Positions 57,061 through 64,000 of a DNA stretch of 64,000 nt are shown in pieces. The DNA comes from Sisyra terminalis (lineage: Eukaryota; Arthropoda; Insecta; Neuroptera; Sisyridae), in assembly GCA_958496175.1 (NCBI GenBank), contig OY292279.1, positions 15,996,001 to 16,060,000 of the forward strand. Reading direction: 5' to 3'. Made by a program: the position numbers and the translations under genes. Every line of letters starts with the position of its first letter. Position 1 is the first letter of the stretch. The notes beneath the pieces are model-generated. The model saw only the letters and a list, made by a program, of their open reading frames with translations. It had not been told where the DNA came from and did no database searches.

Positions 57061-59847
57061 GTTGGGATGTCAAAAAAATATAGTTATTTTTGAGTTTCAT
57101 TTACAGTTTTCAATATTTTTTATTATTTCATAGGTACACCACGAAGTATTAATATAAAAAGTCCAAATGTAATGTTGAAAGAATGGCATCAATTTGAGGT
57201 CCAGTATCGGTAGAGTGTGTTATTTTTCAAAAAGCGCCTTGTTTAAATAATTACGTAGAAAGTGTTATTGCTAAGAACTTTAAAAAATATATATAAAAAT
57301 GATAATATCGGAAAGTTTAAGATATATTCTGCAAAGTGAACATCGGATAGTAATAAAAAATTGTACTAAAATCAGCAGGTATCAGATGTATTTTAATGTA
57401 AAAATAATATTAAAATAATATTGGTATCAGTACATTAATGTAATATATAAGAAAATTTTCCAACCTTGCAATACACGATGAGGAAGGTATCAAGATGTGA
57501 CACCGCTTCAAGAGTGTGTGCAGTACTAACTTAAACTATCTAAATTTCCTTATGTAAAGTACGTAGTTATGATTTAAGTTAGTTCTAAAACACACTAATG
57601 GTGGCACCACATTTTGACACATTTCTCATCATGCTTGGCAAGATTGAAATACCTACTTAAATACCTCCTGTAAATTTGTGCTACTAGTGACAGAAAAGAG
57701 AACTAAAATTTGGGTCTATTATTAGTGTACGTAACTATAGTGAAAAACTCTATATTGTCTATACTTTGAAACTACTTTATCAATTTTGAAAATTTATCTA
57801 ATGGTACCAAACTATGTGAATTGATTTTTTTCACTCAACAATTACAGGGATAGTGTATTCTCCCTCCTCTTTTATACTTTATATTATAGTTTTTCCGTAC
57901 TATTTTATTGGAGCATTAAAAAAAAATTCTAAACCTTTGATTCTGAAATTTCTTTTAGCTTAAAAAGTATTTTTTTTAGAATACTTATAAAAATCTTAAC
58001 CAAATCTTTACCGAATCTTTTAAATACCATTTAATGGTAAAAACCTTCCAGCAAAATGACAGTGGTACATATACAGAAGAATAAATCAAATTAAAAAAGG
58101 AGTCCATTTTTATCATTAGTCCGTGAGCGCTAAAGTAGATCAAAAATACAGAAGTGTCATATAGTTTTAGCAAATCAAATTATAAATTGAATTTTACGAC
58201 GAAAAATTAATTATTGTTGTAAAAAGTATAATTCATGAAGACTAAACCAAAAAAAAACAGTTTAGGTCTCCTGCATATCACATTATTCTTTTATAATAGT
58301 CTTTTATGTTATACTAAAAAGGATTCTGATTGAAAGAAATCTTTCTATGAAATTGTATACGTTTATCCAGGATTGAGAGAAACTTTCTTTTTAATTAAAA
58401 AACGAATTCTGCTCTACTGATTCAATACATTTGTATCTCATATAATCCACCATTATGTGTAAGTTTTGATTGTATATTTTCTGGACTATTACACATCCTA
58501 CTAAATGTATTACAGTAAAGTTGAATTGTGTTTCTATATCGTCCACCTCCATACGAATCTTTCACGTATCAAAAAAAAAAAATACGTTAAAATAAAAAAC
58601 ACACGTTTTAGAATCAAAATATCAGTTTGTAAAATAAATTTACGAAATCATAAAGAATTTAAACTATTTGTTGTAAGATTTCGAGGAAAAACTCATATTT
58701 TCTTCTAATGAATAAGCTTAAGGATTTGATGTTATTCAATTGAGTGTGTAGCGAAGTTGGACTCTAAAGCAGCATAAAAATTTTTGTAAATTTTAAACTT
58801 AGATATTCAAAGGTATATATCGTCATTTTACAAAGATAGAAATCTGCATTGTAACCAAAGATTTCCGTTATGAAAAAAAAACGAAAAATAAAATATAAGT
58901 AGCCGATTTGCATTCAGTATAACGTTAGATATTTTAAAATTTTACTAGTTGCGCTACTTAACGGTACAACTCAAAGCAAGTAGACTTGATATCGACTAAA
59001 GTGTACCAACTATGCAGAATAAATGCAACTTAAAGAAAAGCTCCAGCCAAAGGATCTATTTGTGGTGAAAACAGATGATTTCAATCCTTTACAATTCATA
59101 CAGAAAATGTCTTGTGCAATAAGAACATACGTCGTTATTATAAACTGAGCGTAAATTTTTTGCTTTCCTTTCTTCAATATCATCTGCAGTCTGATGACAG
59201 CATAAAACTTTTGTGAAAAACGTTCGTTAGCCTTTGACAAATTTCCAATCTTTGATAATCCGAAACGAAAAATATTTTTAATTAACACAATCCCTACAGT
59301 TATCTTTTGTTCGTTAGAAACTTTCGTTCGAAAAAAAATGTAATTAAAGTTTCAATAACAGATACATCGTAGTTTTTTTTTCAATTAGAGAAAAGTATTT
59401 TTTAGGTTTTTCCAAGTTAATCAACTGTTGAGTTTCGAAATGTCAGATATTTATTGTTACGAAGAAGTAATAAGGCAACCTTTGAATAAAATGAAAAAAT
59501 ATCATTTTCCAAACAGAAGCAAACGCAGCATTTATAATGCCTCAGGGTCGGGATGTGTGTATATGTGTTTTTGTAGAAAATTACTTACAAAGATAAATTC
59601 AAAATTGGAAAATATTTACATAGAAAATATTTCATAAAGTTAAAGGGAGTTGCGGTAAAATAAGTTCCTTTTAATATTAAAAGCAGACATTCAAAATTTC
59701 TAGTTTAATAAAGCCTTGCAAACGAGCGTAACGACAATGAGCATTATCGCCAAAATTTTTCCATATTTGTTTTAATTATAGTCATAAATTGTAATAAATA
59801 TATTAAATGTAATCACATTTTTGGTATCAACAAATAAGAACAAGTAG
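57061..59847. other. intergenic, nothing recognised
   Basis: AT-rich. A 92-codon minus frame (59288-59010) and a 69-codon plus frame (59428) have no recognised motif. Confidence 0.4.
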
Positions 59848-60021
59848 AAGCCAACTGGTGGCCGAGAGGTCTAGGTGACCTCTCCAAAACTGATAGGTGT
59901 TAGTTTCGAATCTCGTATCGAGCAAATTTTTTATATTTCTCGATTAACGAATTTTCAATAACCCTTGATTCCTAAAGACTTCTTTGGTAGACATAAAGCA
60001 ACGGTAAATAACAATAAAATT
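59848..60021 (+). mobile_element. tRNA-derived SINE, copy B
   Basis: Box A-like TGGTGGCCGAGAGGTCTAGG and a weaker box B (TAGTTTCGAATCTC), then the same body and AAAGCAACGGTAAATAACAA tail as the copy at 10591. Full length but diverged. Confidence 0.75.
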
Positions 60022-60120
60022 AAGGAACATATGGGAAATATTTGAAATTTGGGATTGTATACTAAAATGGGTAATATGTGACACTTAAGTATCAGATAAC
60101 AGTTTCCAGATTTATTAAGT

Positions 60121-60762
60121 AAGAGCCCTCGACGGCCAAACCTCCATTACTTCATAAAAGCATAAAATTTAGCTTCACATGTCCTCAACACAGGTATGAT
60201 CGATTAGCGGCTATAAAGTTTGGAAGGTGCTTACTTTGACAGGTAACAGGTACCAAAGTTAATAAAAGCTTAATTTCGTGAAAGTATCGATCAATTTTTA
60301 TGATTTTTTTTCTGAAAAATATTAGAAATCATATTCTCCATTGCCAGACCCTTAGAATTGTTTGAACCTCCTGCCGGACATCCGTAGCCTTCAATAAATT
60401 TTAATTTTATTAACGTCGAAATATAAAGCTGAATTTTATATATGCTACTGAAACCACCGTCGCAGATGCAAGCACGAGGCCATATATACCTATTCAAGTT
60501 CAAATAAGTGACTAAAATTATAATTTATTTAAATTTAAGCGTATCTGGCAGAAGGTTGAAACCATACTTAGTGTCTAGCAATGAAGAATGTGATATCTAT
60601 AATAATATTTATCCAAAGATTATATAAACAACTGGTCTTTATAGTTTGACAAAAGTGAGCTTCTATTTTATAAACTTTCGCTACCTCTTACGTGCCAAAG
60701 TAACTATCATCCAAACTTTTAGGTCTTATAAAATAACGAAGGTCCGGCCGTCGAGGGCTCTT
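60121..60762. mobile_element. 642-bp TIR element
   Basis: Left AAGAGCCCTCGACGGCC is mirrored exactly at the right end. Similarity extends imperfectly over about 45 bp (CCT-x-x-TTA-TTx-ATAA). No transposase or clear target duplication. Confidence 0.7.
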
Positions 60763-61300
60763 TGGCCATTAATTTTCAATTATACAATTATTAAAATTTA
60801 CCTAACATTTTTTAAAATTCAGGATCAACTGTTTACAAGGATGATACGTATTAAAAGATATAGAAATGAAACAGGGCGGGAAAAGCAAGCTATTAAAACA
60901 TTACCTGGATTGAACTAGATTGAGACACTAAAGAATTAAAAAAAAAATCATAGTATAATGCCAACTATAGCTTCATATGGAGCAGAAATATAGCCAGTGA
61001 CAATGACTATCAGATGCAAAATAAAAAAAATAAAATCAGATTATTTTAGAAGATGTTTAAAAGTTATACGTTCTATAAGAATGGAAGAAATATTACAAGA
61101 CATGGAAGTTAAATACTTCATTTCCAAGGAATGCCAATTTACGGATGTCCAAAGAAAGTATTAAAATAGGAACCCTCAGGAAAAGAGACGGAAAAAAAGA
61201 CCAGCTTTTAGATGAGAAACTTTCATCGAACACGGGCAGTAGATAAAGACCAAAACGGATTGGAATATAAAAAAATTGTGGAAAAAATAAAAGGAAAATC
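60763..61300 (+). pseudogene. non-LTR retrotransposon RT C-terminal relic
   Basis: Recognisable pieces over shifting frames: QAIKTLPGLN (about 60890-60918), SYGAEI-stop-PVTMTIR, SDYFRRCLKVIRSIRMEEIL (61040-61098), then GCPKKVLK (61145-61168), EPSGKETEKK and DEKL. The order YGxEIWPxT / MDYxRRxxRxxRxxRxxNEEI / PKKVLxWxPxGxRKRGRP is typical of the reverse transcriptase C-terminus of widespread arthropod LINEs. It is a different family from the jockey copies. Heavily broken. Confidence 0.7.
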
Positions 61301-63258
61301 TATATAAATATAAAAAAAATATTTGATGGTACATTATAAAAAATAGTAGCAAATAGTTCTTCGTGAAAAAAGTTCTCAAAGATTATGGCTAAGGAATCTT
61401 ATAAGAAAAACAATATGGCTCTCGAACCTGGAATAGAAGGGAATCAAAATGCTTATAGACCTTCTAACAGGACACCATCATCTGGGGAAACTTATTTGCA
61501 CCTAAAAAGCTAAACTAACACTTAACAAATTACCCAGTGCTATAAAAATCCTTAAGATCGATTGTATGATTATCGGAAATCGAAAGATCGAAAGATGGAT
61601 CACTGATCAAAAAAAGCTCATAAAATAGCTGGAAATTATTACCAAGTGGCAGAGAAAATGAAATTATCATAAAACACAATTTAATAAAAAAATAAATAAG
61701 TTTCAAAGACAAAAAACTTCACATCGAAATTTCAAATTCCGCCTTAAAGAATTTCATTTTGTCTGACAAGAAATTGAGTTCCCTAATATATTTTTTTCGA
61801 CAAAATTGAATTCCACACTGATGCAAAAATTGAAAGAAATTATGCATTGAATAAAAAAAAGGAACGACACTTAAAGTTCACTGAACGATGGGGGGGAATA
61901 TAAAATAAAATTTTATTTGCCATCGAATATGAGACAAACCTATCATATTTGCACAAGAAAAATTCTACAAAACAATATTTGTTACTTCTTTCTTTTCCTC
62001 TTTCATTAAATTGAAATATAAAAAAGAAAATTTCCTTTTCTTTTACTCCTAATTCGATTTAAGATATGTCGTATTCCCGATATTAATTAAATAAGCACGA
62101 TTTTAACAAATTTATTTGCTTCCTGATTTTTTTTCATGGAGCTCATAATTATGTGGATCTTTATGAAATGTTTTCATCTACCAACAAGCCTCATCCTCCA
62201 CATGTTTGTGAAAAATCATATTATTATACGTCTGAGTTATTAAGAATATAAAACAGCGACAAATAGATGAGTTGAGAAAAAGTTTAATGAGAAATATGGG
62301 CAGTAAAGTTAATTTTTCTTAAAATCCCTGAAGAAATCTGAAGAAAGGGGAATGAACGTCGGGTGCAGGACAAAGCTTTAATATCTCTATCGATTTATCC
62401 TGTGTGTAAACGTGCACACAATATGCTCAAACGATAAAGCGTTTATTGACACATTGGTTCATAGTAAATTTATAAAGGCAACGAAAAGAAAATTAAATAT
62501 TATGTCTTTCATTATAAATTTACGCTTATATTTGATTAAAATTAACAAGTGACGCGACCGTTTTCCATCAGATATGCTCAGATTTTCCATACTGCATACA
62601 AAATTAATCAATTATTGATTTCCATTAACTTACGTGATTACTTCCATCGTCTCATTTGTTTTTTTATTAAAATTAAATCACAATGCATTTTGAAATTGAA
62701 AATTTTGCTATAACTTATAAATATAATGCCTAGGGGTATAAACATGGTAAGTGAGTCCCGAGAAAAACATTTTCATACTTTGTCAGTATGTAGGTAGATA
62801 ATATAATACTAAGACCGTGGAAGTTTCAGATTTCTATCATAATTTGTTTTTTCTGAAATAAAATAATAAATAAAAAACAGTAAGATGTTAGAATGGAGAG
62901 TTATGAAAATATTTCCCAGACATCCCTGTTAAATTATTATCAGAAAATTTGCCAAATTAAAACGCCTTACTGCAATTTTTTCCAATATTCATTATACTTA
63001 TAACACTTAGGTGTAAAAATATTTTCAGTTAACTATTTCATATTCCTTTAATTTAAATAAAATGGTTATTCCAAATAAAACAATAATTCTTTAGCATTTG
63101 CTGTCTATTTAAATATATTTTTTAATCGAACCCTTTAATTATAATTCATGTATTGATAGGTCCCGAATGACATCAATGCAAGAATCGTTCCAACTGTGCA
63201 TATACGTAGTGCTCGTATTTGAATTATGACAATAAATGAGGGAGTGGCTTTGATAAAT
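61301..63258. other. mostly unassigned
   Basis: AT-rich. The segment 62725-62850 is the partner of the repeat at 36330-36455. Nothing else recognised. Confidence 0.4.
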
Positions 63259-63420
63259 TTCAAATATTTCAATAATCAAAACAAATGAACATCTTAAAAT
63301 CTCGCAATCGCATTGGCTAACAGTCTCTTGCATTGGTGTGGGTGTGTTGTTATCAGATATTAGTGCATTGCTCAAAACATCGTATTAAATTGGCGCTGGT
63401 TTCTCACTTCACTGAACATA
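63259..63420. repeat. uninterrupted copy of the 1.4/2.4-kb repeat
   Basis: Aligns with 1421-1552 and then directly with 2355-2413 (AAAACATCGTATTAAATTGG). It shows the site without the LTR-like insertion. Confidence 0.7.
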
Positions 63421-63599
63421 CCATATATTCATCTTATTGATAGATATAGAAAATATATTCCAGAAAGTTTTTTGAAAAAGTATTCAAAAACTAAATATGA
63501 ATCGAATATTTGCATACCTGAAGTTATTTTCTCTTCTTTCTGTATGTATAATTATGTATCAGGTTGTTCGGAAATTATTTTTTTTTTTTTTTTTGAAAA

Positions 63600-64000
63600 T
63601 GAAGACAATTTTTATATAGTGAAAAAATATTTGATTAAATTATATATCGGTCATTCTGGTTCAATACTATTTGCCATCTTTTCGGCAATAGCATTATATT
63701 TCATTCAAAAATTTTTTGCCGTTTTTTGACAAAAGACTGATCCTGAAGGATTTTTGACTTCCTCAATTGAAATAAAGGTTTTACTGACTAAAAGATTTTG
63801 CAGTGACCAGAACAAATAATAATCACAAGGTACTAAACCTGTAGAATATGATGGATATGGCAGTTTATTCCATTAAGATGTAAAAGCTTTTGGTGAGAGA
63901 CGAAACTTTTATGACGTCTTATTTCTCCCCCAAATAACATAGCGCTCCCATATACCGAGCTTCGAGGTTAAATCTAGGCCTTCCAAAGGATCATAAACAA
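63600..64000 (-). pseudogene. mariner transposase relic, continuing past the window
   Basis: Minus-strand pieces: RRHKSFVSHQKLLHLN (about 63905-63860), PYPSYSTGLVPCDYYLFWSL (63858-63800), KTFISIEEVKN, then QKTAKNF and IMLLPKRWQ-like text (63725-63670). These match the mariner ARPHxSLxTxQKLLxLGW, HPPYSPDLAPSDYHLF, FxxxExxKxAL, FxRGIxxLPxRWQ series, including the SPDLAPSDYHLF-type catalytic block (the final catalytic Asp is kept in PCDYY). Frameshifts separate the pieces. The N-terminal half lies beyond 64000. Confidence 0.8.

Overview
The window is AT-rich animal DNA from an insect. It carries one intact seven-transmembrane insect odorant receptor gene, and nearly everything else recognisable is mobile-element debris. 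The receptor's exon pattern, the Helitrons ending in CTAG next to T, the jockey-type LINEs and a tRNA-derived SINE all fit an insect. A beetle is my best guess, but that is inference. No bacterial-type gene organisation, rRNA or CRISPR was seen.

Layout. 0.2-3.5 kb: a pogo/Tigger-like transposase relic, a jockey fragment, a probable LTR remnant inserted in an older repeat, and a 1-kb foldback element. 8.2-9.0 kb: a Tc1/mariner-type transposase relic. 9.27-12.44 kb, minus strand: the odorant receptor gene, reconstructed as 8 exons encoding 384 residues; its one large intron holds a SINE and a 3 x 75 bp tandem repeat. 13.2-14.2 kb: jockey relic. 16.8-17.2 kb: C-terminal relic of another LINE. 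22.7-23.9 kb: two Helitron ends inside a recent tandem duplication. 25.7-26.2 kb: a palindromic element with two hammerhead-ribozyme-like motifs. 26.5-28.2 kb: a 1.67-kb near-perfect palindrome. 29.3-31.1 kb: a fairly well preserved jockey reverse transcriptase between long direct repeats, with a MITE in the right repeat. 32.9-34.3 kb: three nested elements. 36.1-37.1 kb: SINE and MITE. 38.5-39.0 kb: possible piggyBac relic. 40.4-41.5 kb: long-TIR element with a GC-rich core, then a solo hammerhead-like motif. 42.6-43.9 kb: hammerhead-like motifs and a hAT-like MITE. 46.6-47.3 kb: another hammerhead-bearing palindrome. 49.8-53.2 kb: hAT-like MITEs, a solo hammerhead arm and a pogo-like relic. 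54.6-55.9 kb: second foldback copy nested in an outer inverted repeat. 59.8-61.3 kb: SINE, MITE and LINE relic. 63.6-64 kb: mariner relic.

The most interesting signal is the recurrence of small sequences with the hammerhead core (CTGANGA, a stem II hairpin, GAAA, then a short palindrome and a cleavable base) in at least five unrelated repeat families, often as inverted pairs. The short palindromes ACGT, ACGCGT and ATAT in place of stem III match the minimal, dimer-forming hammerheads reported with Penelope-like retroelements. No Penelope reverse transcriptase is visible, so these look non-autonomous. The odorant receptor is the only gene I would call functional. Long stretches between the listed features hold only short, low-complexity open frames expected by chance in such AT-rich DNA.
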